From: Flavobacteriaceae bacterium | GTDB lineage: Bacteria > Bacteroidota > Bacteroidia > Flavobacteriales > Flavobacteriaceae | NCBI GenBank assembly: GCA_018699935.1 | Contig: JABISF010000034.1 | Coordinates: 1-64,000, forward strand | Direction: 5' to 3' | DNA length: 64,000 nt | Shown: piece after piece, positions 48,401-55,732 of the stretch | How the letters are laid out: the number at the start of each line of letters is the position of its first letter | Numbering within the stretch: the first letter of the stretch is position 1 | Program-made: the position numbers and the translations under genes | Notes under the pieces: model-generated | Databases searched by the model: none | Seen by the model: the letters and a program-made list of their open reading frames with translations, nothing else | Told to the model about the DNA's origin: nothing

Positions 48401-48805
48401 TTCGGGCTGGTTATCGTAGAGTTCTTTGCTGATGTATAGATCTTGCCAACCATCACCATTGACGTCTGCAATGGCAACTCCAGAAGACCAAGTATCATCA
48501 TTGATAATTCCTGCTTCTTTGGTGATTTTTTTAAACTTTAAATTTCCAAGATTCAGATAGAGTTCATCTCCTACTAAATTACCAGTAAAATAAAGATCCA
48601 GTAGACCGTCATTATTGAAGTCGGCCACACCTACTCCCGCTCCACCATAAAAATTTGCATACCGCAAAATATTATTTTCTCGCGTATCATTAATCGTATT
48701 GATAAAATCTATCCCTGATGCCGTTGAAGGAACTGGTTCGAAAACAGCTTGTGAATAGCCAAAAAAAACACTTGCAATAAGCAGACTCCCTATATAGGTT
48801 TTCAT
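45494..48805 (-). CDS. Large VCBS/FG-GAP repeat protein with ASPIC/UnbV domain
   Basis: A 1103-residue exported protein with a signal peptide (ending near FFGYSQA) and two sets of FG-GAP/VCBS beta-propeller repeats, recognisable by calcium-binding DFNNDGxxDL motifs. An ASPIC/UnbV domain sits between them (LLGARVELFSQG ... SEPFLHFGLERKS). Such proteins are often encoded next to SusC/SusD pairs in Bacteroidota and are thought to be surface carbohydrate-binding or cell-surface proteins. No catalytic residue is visible. A strong hairpin separates it from susD. Confidence 0.9.
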   Translation of the reverse strand: MKTYIGSLLIASVFFGYSQAVFEPVPSTASGIDFINTINDTRENNILRYANFYGGAGVGVADFNNDGLLDLYFTGNLVGDELYLNLGNLKFKKITKEAGIINDDTWSSGVAIADVNGDGWQDLYISKELYDNQPEKRRNKLYINQGDLTFKEEAEKWGVDDAERTRQAVFFDYDKDGFVDLFLLNQPPNPGTFSPYFGTELLQPEYTCKLFRNVENKKFIETTSEAGVFRAGFPNSVVASDFNNDGWTDLYVANDFHAPDFLYINNKDGTFSYQTEKQLKHTSFYSMGVDSADIDNDGFLDIMVLDMVAEDNFRLKANMSAMDVERFWKVVAAGGHYQYMFNTFQRNNGNGSFSDIAQYTGMAATDWSWANLIADFNNDGRKDVYVTNGLYRDIRNTDADKKLSNFVYNFSNEYIKNNPNKGDIDIWEILPLEEVLKILPSQPLKNYMYQNRGAYTFENVTIDWNLGQPSFSNGAAYGDLDNDGDLEIVVNNVNQEAFLYENKTVDHTDHNFVRIELKHPDYPNLLGARVELFSQGECQVLETTSIRGIYSASEPFLHFGLERKSKVDSVIVHWPYNEAKVYSQIEVNKKNLIVYESARPRAVKLTINPPVFNSIHTAGISSVKHRENNFDDFEKQVLLPHKLSQLGPALAVADVNGDGLEDFFMGGATGQKAQLMIQGQDGSFKNSNDDLWLKHRILEDTEALFFDADNDGDQDLYVMSGGNEFANRQSPYHDRLYINNGKGDFEYKKELLPALFESGGTVKAADFDRDGDLDLFVGNRITPWDYPTAPSSYILENTHGKFEVHQSSRDLLDNIGMVTDAVWTDFNNDQFLDLILVGEWMPITFIENKNGVFSLDTQHTNAHHLKGWWFCIEQADIDADGDQDLILGNMGMNYKYKASDEAPLELFYHDFNDNGKKDIVITYYNYGIQYPLRGFSCSSNQIPSLKNKIGSYSEFAVKNFNEIYGSNSFEQATHLAVITFQSLILINDNEKGYTAKPLPAEAQFSSINDMVSQDFDQDGILDLLVVGNFYGSEIETPRNDAGIGLFLKGRGNGDFEAQTPLKSGFFTPFDAKKIQLLSDQKGKRILVANNNEALQFFEYQALP

Positions 48806-48826
48806 AAAGAGTTTTAAAAAGTTTTA

Positions 48827-48862
48827 ATCAATGAAAGAGGATAAAAATCCTCTTTCATTGAT
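48827..48862 (-). terminator. 16-bp perfect hairpin between susD and the VCBS gene
   Basis: The arm ATCAATGAAAGAGGAT pairs perfectly with its complement across an AAAA loop, and the minus-strand product continues TAAAACTTTTT. This looks like an intercistronic terminator or mRNA-stabilising 3' end. It would keep susCD expression higher than that of the downstream VCBS gene. Confidence 0.75.
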
Positions 48863-48883
48863 ATTATAAATTAATCTCCAAAA

Positions 48884-50386
48884 TTATTTATCCCACCAAA
48901 CTCTGGTCGTAAATTCATTTGGTCCTTGCCGTGCGATGGCTTCGGCAAAACTTTCTGGATTCGTGCTGGATTCACTATTAGGATAAATCATACGTCTGGG
49001 GATCGTTCCTTGGGTAACGTTTCCATTGTAAACGCCTTCTCCTCCAAAAGGTTCAAGTTCGGGATAACCAGTTCGTCTCCAATTGGCAAAAGCTTCATAC
49101 TCGTTTAAGAATGTAGCCGCCCAATACTGTTCATGTATCATTTGCATTGCCTTGTCTTCCTGATAGGGTTTTGCGCTCAAATAGGCCGCAACTTCTTCGT
49201 CTGAAATGGCCGCAGCATTGGGATAGAGCATTGACAACATTTGCATGGCTGCTTTTACTCCCTCTTCATAATGTTCTTTGGCATTTCCAGTAATCCAACC
49301 TCTAACTGCAGCTTCCGCTTTTAAAAACGCTACCTCAGCAAAGGTTTGGAATACCATTGGTGTATCCTCCCCGGTTATTACTTTGCGATTGGGTTCGGCA
49401 TAATCATCGGAAACCGTTCCGTATTTTTCTTCCAAGGCACCCGTTGTCAATCCACTGGGCAGACCTATCAAATCTTCTGGATTTGTACTCCCGTCACTTC
49501 TTCGGGCACCGAGAATGGGGAGTCTGGGATCATCCTTCAGAAAATTGACAAAAGTTTTCGCCAATCGAGGATTTCCATCTGCCGTAAACACTTCACCGTG
49601 TCCATTTTTATTGACTCCTTCCGGACCTGCCGTGTGCTGAATAAAACAGATGTCATCATTGGAAGTCATGGTTCCTGCATTGATTGCCTTGGTTGCCCAA
49701 GATTGCGCTGCTGCTGGATCAACTTTGGTTAGTCGCATTGCCAATCGCAACATCATAGAATTTGCAAATTTTTTCCATTTGCCCACATCGCCTTGAAAGA
49801 TCAAGTCGGAATTCCCCAGGGTGTCTGCTCCCAATTGTCCAGTGGCAGCTTCCAATTCCGCCAACATATCCGCGTAAATATCTTTTTGCGCATCATATTT
49901 GGGTTTAAGAATATTCTCAATAAAGCCTTTTCCTGCCTCTGAGTAGGGAATATCTCCATAAAGATCTGTCAATCTGTGATAAATAAACACTCGCCAAATG
50001 CGTGCAACACCCATGGCAGTGCCCGTATTACCTTCTTCATTGAGTTGGTACAAGATGTCCTCAATTTCTTTTACTTGTTCTGGATAGGCTCTATCGAACA
50101 AAGAAGTAGCATAATCGTTGTTTCTCGTATAGAAATTTCCTGTCCAATAGGTGGCCGTAGAAGAAATATGCTGAACAATGGTAGAGGAATAAATTAAACT
50201 AGCTCTCCAATTTTCATAACGCCCTCCGGAAGTTCTTAAAAAGACTGAGGCAAATTTATTGTTTACATCTAATTGCGATGCTTTTGTTGGGTTGACATTC
50301 AACTCTTCAAAACCTTTGTCAAACTCACAGCTGGTCAAAAGCAGGCAAACGATACTGATTGTAGAAATTATTTTTTTCATCATCAT
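48884..50386 (-). CDS. SusD/RagB-family outer-membrane lipoprotein
   Basis: A 500-residue lipoprotein with lipobox LLLTSC and the SusD-like_2 fold. Typical features are FEELNVNPTKAS after the anchor, the TPR-rich core (WRVFIYHRLTDLYGDIPYSEA) and the C-terminal ANWRRTGYPEL and RRMIYPNSE segments. SusD lids bind the ligand and hand it to the SusC barrel. It overlaps the end of susC by 1 nt, a typical SusC/SusD arrangement. Confidence 0.95.
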   Translation of the reverse strand: MMMKKIISTISIVCLLLTSCEFDKGFEELNVNPTKASQLDVNNKFASVFLRTSGGRYENWRASLIYSSTIVQHISSTATYWTGNFYTRNNDYATSLFDRAYPEQVKEIEDILYQLNEEGNTGTAMGVARIWRVFIYHRLTDLYGDIPYSEAGKGFIENILKPKYDAQKDIYADMLAELEAATGQLGADTLGNSDLIFQGDVGKWKKFANSMMLRLAMRLTKVDPAAAQSWATKAINAGTMTSNDDICFIQHTAGPEGVNKNGHGEVFTADGNPRLAKTFVNFLKDDPRLPILGARRSDGSTNPEDLIGLPSGLTTGALEEKYGTVSDDYAEPNRKVITGEDTPMVFQTFAEVAFLKAEAAVRGWITGNAKEHYEEGVKAAMQMLSMLYPNAAAISDEEVAAYLSAKPYQEDKAMQMIHEQYWAATFLNEYEAFANWRRTGYPELEPFGGEGVYNGNVTQGTIPRRMIYPNSESSTNPESFAEAIARQGPNEFTTRVWWDK

Positions 50387-53300
50387 TAAAATTTAAGATT
50401 TACATTTAACCCAACACTTCTTGGTACCGGAAGCCCAAACCATTCCAGTCCTTGGGAATTATTTACGTTGTATCCTGATTCAGGATCCACATTTTCTACA
50501 CTGTTGTGGAGGAAAAATAAATTCCTTCCAATGAGCGAAAGCGAAGCATTTTGAATAAAACTACCATATAAGAGTTCACTCGGAAATTGATATCCAATGC
50601 TGAATTGTCTTATTCTTAGATAATTGGAATCATAAATGGCCTCTTCTGCAATACCATAGGTTTGTCTCCAGTAGTCTTCAATTCGATCTGGAGCAATGGT
50701 CGTGTTAAAAGGAGTTCCATTGGCATCCACCCCTGAAACCGTAAATCCGTTTTCTCTCCCATCGGCATCTATGGTGGCTTTGTGGGCTCCAAAGTATTTT
50801 GCCAAAGCATTTGTTCCCGAATAAATCTGCCCTCCACTTTTGCCTTCAATAAGGAAACTCAGATTGTAGTTTTTGTAACGAAAACTGTTTGTAAAACCAA
50901 TCGAGATGGGTGACACACCAAATCCTAAAATTTTTCGATCTCCAACTTGCGGAATTGGAGTTCCATCCGGATCAATATCATGAATGATTCTTCCTTGAGC
51001 ATCACGATTGTAGGACGTTCCGTAAAGTGCACCATATTGTTCTCCAACGATATGGGTGACATTTAAGTTTCGCGAACGCGGTTCATCTAAAGTAATGTTT
51101 GTTCCTGCATCGTTCGTTGAAACAATTTTAGAGGTATTGTTGGAGTAGTTGAATGTAAAATCCCAAGAAAAATCATTGTGTTCTAGGGGGCGCACATTTA
51201 ATAACAACTCAATTCCTTTATTGGATATAACTCCCAAATTTTCCAAAGCACTAGAATAGCCCGAAGTACGAGAAGCGCTTACGCCTACAATATCACCATT
51301 GGTTTCATTGCTGTAATAGGTGAAATCTATGGATGCTCTATTGTTTAAAACTCTTAAGTCAAAACCTACTTCCGTTTCATTTTTTTCAAAGGGAGTAATG
51401 TTTGGATTGGGTATGGAACCATTTGAAATATTTCCTAAGGAAGCTCCTTGATGTCCTTGACCGTAAATACCATAAGAAAGATTCAAGGCATAGGGATCAT
51501 TTGCTCCTCCGGCTACTTGAGAATAACCTCCTCTTAACTTTAAGAAACTTATCGCTTCCGGCATGATGATTAAATCAGACAGCACCAAACTCAAACTGGC
51601 AGAGGTGTATAGATCATTGTTGGGCGCTGTCTTGTTGGGCAAGGATAAGGTTGAAAACCAATCGTTTCGCGCCGTAAAGGTCAAGAATAACGCATTTTTG
51701 TATCCCAACTCTGCGGATCCGTACGCAGAATTAATTTTTCGTTCACTAAATCCATAGCCTGAGCTTTGATTTTCAGTGTTTTTAACGGTATACAAAAAAG
51801 GAACAATAAAATTACCTCCATTCGCGGATACTGATTCTGAATTCTGATAATTCTTTCCTACACCGGCAAATGCGGTTAAAGATATATTTTCAATTAGGGT
51901 TAAATTATCTGTTCCCAAAAACAAGTCCCCATCACTTTGAATATTGGTGAGTTTATACTCCGACATACTTCCCAAAGGTTGATAAGCTGTTCCATAGGGG
52001 GTACCCGAAGTTCTGTCGTAGTCAAATCGATCGGTACCTAAACGCCCTGTCAAATAGAGGTAATCCGTTATATCCCAACGGATTTGAGCAGATCCAATAA
52101 ATCGTTCTTTTACTGAATTATCAAAAAACTGATAGGCCGCAAACCAAGGGTTTTGGGAGAAGGTATTGTCGCTTGTTCTGAATTCCGTACCGTCCTCATT
52201 GGTTCCCAATCCACCTGCACCCAACATATCATTTACGTCTATGGATGGGGCAAAAAGGCGAATTCCAAAATTGGCATTTCCTGGTGAATCCGAAAGTCTT
52301 GGAGCGCCAACGGAATCATCATTGATATATTTAAGATTTACGGTTGCTGTAAAATCTCCAAATTCCTGATTTGCATTCAATCCCAATGTATTTCTCTCCA
52401 AAGTCGAATTAGGAATAATATCCGAATTCTGAAGATTGGTGAAAGAAAGCCTCATATTTGATCGATCTGTCGCATTAGAAAGAGCTATGGTATTGATAAA
52501 AGTTCGCCCGGTTTCATAAAACTTATTGAGGTTGTTTCCTTTATAGGTATAGGGTCTTGCCACACCATCCCATTGTTCAACACTTGAACCATTAAGAGGG
52601 ATTCCCCAATTGGCGTAGGTGTCAATATTATCCGAATTGGTAGAATAATCTCTACCCTGTCCATAACGCGTTTGTGGGTCGTAGGGGTCATTTTTTATAT
52701 CATCAAACTGAATGGAACTACTTAATTCAACACCCAATCCCTCTGAACCGATTCCAGATTTCGTGGTAATTAAAATTACACCGTTGGAAGCTCTAGAACC
52801 ATAGAGTGCTGCTGCTGCACCTCCTTTTAAAACCGAAACAGACTGAACTTCATCTGGGTTTAAGGCAGAAATACCATCTCCCGCATCGGCGCCCCCCCAA
52901 AGTCCTGCAGAACCCAAATTGGAATTATTGATGGTTATACCATCAACAACATATAGGGGTTGGTTGTTCCCACTTAAGGAACTATTTCCACGAATGATAA
53001 CTCGGGTTGATCCTTTAGCTCCAGTTGCATTACCAGAAATTTGAACCCCAGCAATTTTCCCCTGAAGTGCATTGATCGCATTCGTCGATTTTACCGTGTT
53101 GATTTCATCTCCCTCCACCTGAGTCACAGAGTAACCAACAGCTTTTGTATTTCTTTTTATACCCAAAGCCGTTACCACGACTTCCTCCAACTTGTTATCC
53201 GGTAAAAGTTGTACATTAATTTGCGAAGCCGCTCCAACTTGGATTATTTGGCTCGAATAGCCCACAAAACTGAATTCTAAGGATTGACCCTGAGAAACTT

Positions 53301-53487
53301 CAATGCTATAATTGCCATCAAAGTCAGAAGAAACCCCTTGATTGGTTCCTTGAACTAAAACGGTAGCACCGGGTAGTGGAATACCATTTTCATCTGTAAC
53401 ATTTCCCGTAACTATCTGTGCCTGTACGACATAAATAAACAAACTCAGAAAGAAAAAGAAAATAATTTTTTTATTTTGCAGATTCAT
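50386..53487 (-). CDS. SusC/RagA-family TonB-linked outer-membrane transporter
   Basis: A 1033-residue TonB-dependent transporter. A signal peptide ends near YVVQAQ, a carboxypeptidase-regulatory-like domain follows (VTGNVTDENGIPLPGATV), then the TonB box region LEEVVVTALGIKR and the plug (ALQGKIAGVQISG, PLYVVDGITINN, VLKGGAAAALYGSRA), then the 22-strand barrel. It is the first gene of the locus. It imports an oligosaccharide whose identity is suggested only by the acetylesterases downstream. Confidence 0.97.
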   Translation of the reverse strand: MNLQNKKIIFFFFLSLFIYVVQAQIVTGNVTDENGIPLPGATVLVQGTNQGVSSDFDGNYSIEVSQGQSLEFSFVGYSSQIIQVGAASQINVQLLPDNKLEEVVVTALGIKRNTKAVGYSVTQVEGDEINTVKSTNAINALQGKIAGVQISGNATGAKGSTRVIIRGNSSLSGNNQPLYVVDGITINNSNLGSAGLWGGADAGDGISALNPDEVQSVSVLKGGAAAALYGSRASNGVILITTKSGIGSEGLGVELSSSIQFDDIKNDPYDPQTRYGQGRDYSTNSDNIDTYANWGIPLNGSSVEQWDGVARPYTYKGNNLNKFYETGRTFINTIALSNATDRSNMRLSFTNLQNSDIIPNSTLERNTLGLNANQEFGDFTATVNLKYINDDSVGAPRLSDSPGNANFGIRLFAPSIDVNDMLGAGGLGTNEDGTEFRTSDNTFSQNPWFAAYQFFDNSVKERFIGSAQIRWDITDYLYLTGRLGTDRFDYDRTSGTPYGTAYQPLGSMSEYKLTNIQSDGDLFLGTDNLTLIENISLTAFAGVGKNYQNSESVSANGGNFIVPFLYTVKNTENQSSGYGFSERKINSAYGSAELGYKNALFLTFTARNDWFSTLSLPNKTAPNNDLYTSASLSLVLSDLIIMPEAISFLKLRGGYSQVAGGANDPYALNLSYGIYGQGHQGASLGNISNGSIPNPNITPFEKNETEVGFDLRVLNNRASIDFTYYSNETNGDIVGVSASRTSGYSSALENLGVISNKGIELLLNVRPLEHNDFSWDFTFNYSNNTSKIVSTNDAGTNITLDEPRSRNLNVTHIVGEQYGALYGTSYNRDAQGRIIHDIDPDGTPIPQVGDRKILGFGVSPISIGFTNSFRYKNYNLSFLIEGKSGGQIYSGTNALAKYFGAHKATIDADGRENGFTVSGVDANGTPFNTTIAPDRIEDYWRQTYGIAEEAIYDSNYLRIRQFSIGYQFPSELLYGSFIQNASLSLIGRNLFFLHNSVENVDPESGYNVNNSQGLEWFGLPVPRSVGLNVNLKF

Positions 53488-53910
53488 AAAGGATAAGATT
53501 TTAAGGTTAATAATTTTTAAAATAAATTAATCTTAGTTGTTTTGTTCGCTCTTAGCCCTTGATATTTTTTTTTAAAAACAATTAAAAATTTAAAATTCTT
53601 AAAAAAGAACCAAAAATTTTTAACTATATAAATTTTGTGTTTTATACTTGAATTCGTTCCCCAAAAAACGCATAACATTGAAATATAAAGAGAGGTTTTT
53701 TACTTTGCATGAGTATTGACTCCTGAAAGAAAAAAAGAATTAAAGCTGGAGCTTTAAAAATTCAAGATCATTAAATCGTTTGAAAAAAAGGATTTCTTTG
53801 ATGAAATTGTAGATACGTCTTTGAAGCGATTCTAAAAAATAGAATAGTTCTAAAATGAAATCCCATAAAATTTTGTGCTTTTTTAAAGAAAATTCTGAAT
53901 TAAACATAAA
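53488..53910. other. Intergenic region between susC and the tRNA-Leu terminator
   Basis: About 420 bp, very AT-rich. It must contain the susC promoter, but no TAnnTTTG match was found upstream of susC on the minus strand, so control may use another sigma factor or a degenerate box. A small hairpin (TTAAAGCT/AGCTTTAA, 53740-53757) coincides with the stop of a 55-codon minus-strand ORF (53740-53907). That ORF is aromatic and lysine-rich with no recognised family, and is not called as a gene. Confidence 0.5.
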
Positions 53911-53935
53911 AAGCCGACCTATAAAAAGTCGGCTT
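53911..53935 (-). terminator. Intrinsic terminator after tRNA-Leu(CAA)
   Basis: The stem AAGCCGAC/GTCGGCTT surrounds a 9-nt loop and is followed on the minus strand by TTTATG. It starts 5 nt after the tRNA 3' end. The stop codon of the overlapping GIY-YIG reading frame (53919-53921) falls inside this hairpin. Confidence 0.85.
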
Positions 53936-54272
53936 TGAAGTACCTTGGGTGGGAATCGAACCCACACTCCCGAAAGAACTGGATTTTGAATCCAGCGCGT
54001 CTACCAATTCCGCCACCAAGGCATTGTTTATATTTTTTGCGAATTTCGCGTAATTTTTCTTTTCCTACTCCTGATTTCCAATATTTTTCTCTCTCCCTTG
54101 CTTCAATTCTAGTTTCTATTATTTCAGAATATAATAACTCAAAAGGAGCGTATGGTTTTGTTATTCTTTCCCTACCGCTATTATGTCGTTTAATTCTTCT
54201 TGTTAAATTAGAAGTCAAACCCACATAAATATAATTTCTTTTTAAACTTGAAAGAGCATATACCCAAAACAT
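53919..54272 (-). CDS. GIY-YIG nuclease whose frame runs through tRNA-Leu
   Basis: The first ~83 residues form a complete single-domain GIY-YIG endonuclease: VYAL at 4-7, YVG at 16-18, LTRRIKRHN with the catalytic Arg, and the Glu of EAREREKYWKSG near 57. Such small proteins occur in many copies in Bacteroidota and lack a DNA-binding domain. The frame has no stop of its own: from residue 84 it translates the intact tRNA-Leu (CLGGGIGRRAGFK) and ends inside its terminator. It lies between a palindrome-interrupted tRNA-Leu fragment and the intact tRNA. RNase P cleavage would leave a stop-less mRNA. Mobility is inferred, not shown. Confidence 0.8.
   Translation of the reverse strand: MFWVYALSSLKRNYIYVGLTSNLTRRIKRHNSGRERITKPYAPFELLYSEIIETRIEAREREKYWKSGVGKEKLREIRKKYKQCLGGGIGRRAGFKIQFFRECGFDSHPRYFKADFL
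53941..54022 (-). tRNA. tRNA-Leu (anticodon CAA)
   Basis: The minus strand reads GCCTTGG at the 5' acceptor and CCAAGGT plus A at the 3' end, with D arm GGCGGAATTGGTAGAC, anticodon arm CTGGATTCAAAATCCAG (anticodon CAA), a long variable arm and T arm GTGGGTTCGATTCCCAC. It is intact. The GIY-YIG frame overlaps it completely, and a partial 5' copy of the same tRNA lies 266 nt upstream. Confidence 0.95.
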
Positions 54273-54287
54273 TTCAAAATATCAATT

Positions 54288-54336
54288 AGCGCGCCTGCCT
54301 GTCGGCAGACAGGTCTACCAATTCCGCCACCAAGGC
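54288..54336 (-). pseudogene. tRNA-Leu 5' fragment interrupted by a 20-bp palindrome
   Basis: On the minus strand, 54336-54314 is identical to the first 23 nt of tRNA-Leu(CAA), and 54293-54288 (CGCGCT) continues with the next 6 nt of the same tRNA. The two parts are separated by a clean 20-bp insertion with no target duplication and no lost base. After CGCGCT the similarity stops, and the GIY-YIG start codon follows 15 nt later. Confidence 0.85.
54294..54313. repeat. 20-bp palindromic element inserted in tRNA-Leu sequence
   Basis: CCTGCCTGTCGGCAGACAGG forms an 8-bp stem with one mismatch around TCGG; alternative 5-6 bp stems overlap it. It splits the tRNA-Leu fragment precisely. A related half-site (GCCTGCCTATCG) lies beside the tRNA-Gly fragment at the start of the window. 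Confidence 0.8.
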
Positions 54337-54337
54337 A

Positions 54338-54418
54338 AAGATTAGATGGTTGTGCAAATGCCCAACCCGCTAAAACGAGCCCAAAAGTAATGATTTTTTT
54401 GGCATACTTTAAATTCAA
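54338..54418 (-). pseudogene. Signal-peptide-like sequence cut off by the tRNA fragment
   Basis: From a TTG at 54418 the minus strand encodes NLKYAKKIITFGLVLAGWAFAQ followed by PSNL, with a charged N-region, a hydrophobic core and an AFA|Q cleavage site. The frame then runs directly into the tRNA-Leu fragment. It could be the remnant of an exported-protein gene displaced by the tRNA module, or chance; there is no ATG. Confidence 0.25.
54382..54389 (-). promoter_or_regulatory. Candidate -7 box for the tRNA-Leu/GIY-YIG transcript
   Basis: The minus strand reads TACTTTTG, matching TAnnTTTG, 46 nt upstream of the tRNA fragment. No TTG at normal spacing was found. If used, it would transcribe the fragment, the nuclease and the intact tRNA together. 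Confidence 0.4.
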
Positions 54419-54520
54419 AAAAATAAATTTTAGGTTTGCCACAAAAATTGACAAAAAACGAAATGCCCTTCCACGGTTTAAAAAAAAATTCATAAATTCC
54501 TGAATACTCATTAAAATCCC

Positions 54521-55732
54521 ATGAAAGTAATTTTTTATACTAGAGAATACCCTCCTTATGTTTACGGTGGTGCCGGTGTGCATGTTGAATATCTCGCACA
54601 AGAATTGTCCCAATTAATGGAAGTTGACGTTCGCAGTTTTGGCGATCAAAAAGAACAACATCCCCAACTCAGTGTTCAAGGCTATCCCTATGAAAATCCC
54701 ATTTTTGATGCTTCGGACAAAAAATTAAAAGGCGTCTTCCAAACCCTCAGCACCTGTATTCAGATGAATGGACAAGCGGTGGATGCAGATGTGGTGCACT
54801 GCCATACTTGGTATGCACAATTTGCCGGTATTGTTTCAAAACTTTGTTATGGCACTCCACTGGTCATCACCACCCACTCCCTCGAACCACTCCGACCTTG
54901 GAAAAGGGAACAATTGGGCAGAGGCTATGAAGCCTCCTCCTGGATTGAAAAAACAGCCATAGAAATGGCCGATGCCGTCATCGCCGTTTCCAAAGAAACC
55001 AAAGAAGATGTATTAAAATATTTTGAGGTCGATAAAGAAAAAGTAAAAGTGATTTACAACGGGATTCGGCTTGAAGAATACACTCCAACAGCTCAAACCA
55101 CTGCGTTGGAAAAATATGGAGTGGACAGCAGTAAACCCTATGTACTTTTTGTAGGGCGAATAACCCGCCAAAAAGGAATCATTTATTTGGTCAACGCCAT
55201 CCAACACATACATCCGGACACCCAGATAGTGCTTTGTGCCGGAGCCCCCGATACGCCCGAAATTGAAAAAGAAATGGAAGCTGCCGTAGCTGCCATAAAA
55301 AACACTCGCAGCAATTTGATTTGGATTGCCGAAATGTTGGACAAACCTTCCATCATACAGTTTTATTCGCATGCCGCTGTATTTTGCTGCCCCTCCATCT
55401 ACGAGCCTTTTGGTATTATCAACATCGAGGCGATGGCTTGCGAAACCGCCGTTGTCGCCAGTGCCGTTGGAGGAATCAAAGAAGTGGTTGTTCATGAAGA
55501 AACCGGAATTTTAGTACCTGTTGAACAGCATCAAGTGGCTCCTTTTGCACCCGTTGATCCGGAACAATTTTCCAAGGATTTGGCAGCTGGCATCAATCGC
55601 CTAATCGCCGATCCGGCACTTTGTAAAAAAATGGCGGAAAATGGAAGGCGCAGAGTAGAAGAACATTTTGATTGGAAAATCATTGCTCAAGAAGTGAAAA
55701 GCTTATACGAATCCCTAAAAACAAACTCATGA
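54521..55732 (+). CDS. glgM: GT4 glycogen synthase of the GlgM type (probable maltose-1-phosphate synthase)
   Basis: A 403-residue GT-B glycosyltransferase. It begins FYTREYPPYVYGGAGVHVEYL, the pattern of actinobacterial GlgM/GlgA (Rv1212c type), and lacks the KTGGL motif and ~480-residue length of GT5 glycogen synthases. The C-terminal nucleotide-sugar domain has FVGRITRQKGI and SIYEPFGIINIEAMAC. In mycobacteria GlgM joins ADP-glucose and glucose-1-phosphate to make maltose-1-phosphate for GlgE. With glgE and mak in this window, that reaction is likely here too. Its stop overlaps the glgC start (ATGA). Confidence 0.85.
   Translation: MKVIFYTREYPPYVYGGAGVHVEYLAQELSQLMEVDVRSFGDQKEQHPQLSVQGYPYENPIFDASDKKLKGVFQTLSTCIQMNGQAVDADVVHCHTWYAQFAGIVSKLCYGTPLVITTHSLEPLRPWKREQLGRGYEASSWIEKTAIEMADAVIAVSKETKEDVLKYFEVDKEKVKVIYNGIRLEEYTPTAQTTALEKYGVDSSKPYVLFVGRITRQKGIIYLVNAIQHIHPDTQIVLCAGAPDTPEIEKEMEAAVAAIKNTRSNLIWIAEMLDKPSIIQFYSHAAVFCCPSIYEPFGIINIEAMACETAVVASAVGGIKEVVVHEETGILVPVEQHQVAPFAPVDPEQFSKDLAAGINRLIADPALCKKMAENGRRRVEEHFDWKIIAQEVKSLYESLKTNS

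Noticed and set aside
42098-53487. The SusCD locus as an integrase-borne island
   Set aside because: No integrase, transposase or direct-repeat boundary was seen; only the adjacent tRNA and the split glg genes hint at insertion.
53740-53967. 75-codon minus-strand ORF beside tRNA-Leu
   Set aside because: It begins inside the intact tRNA, has no recognised domain and sits behind the tRNA terminator. The inner 55-codon part is possible but unsupported.
54242-54613. 123-codon minus-strand ORF spanning the tRNA-Leu fragment
   Set aside because: Most of it is frame read-through of the tRNA fragment and AT-rich DNA, and it overlaps glgM. Only the signal-peptide-like part is kept as a low-confidence remnant.
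54521-55732. Classical GT5 glycogen synthase GlgA
   Set aside because: It is too short, lacks the N-terminal KTGGL motif and has the GT4 GlgM-type N-terminus.
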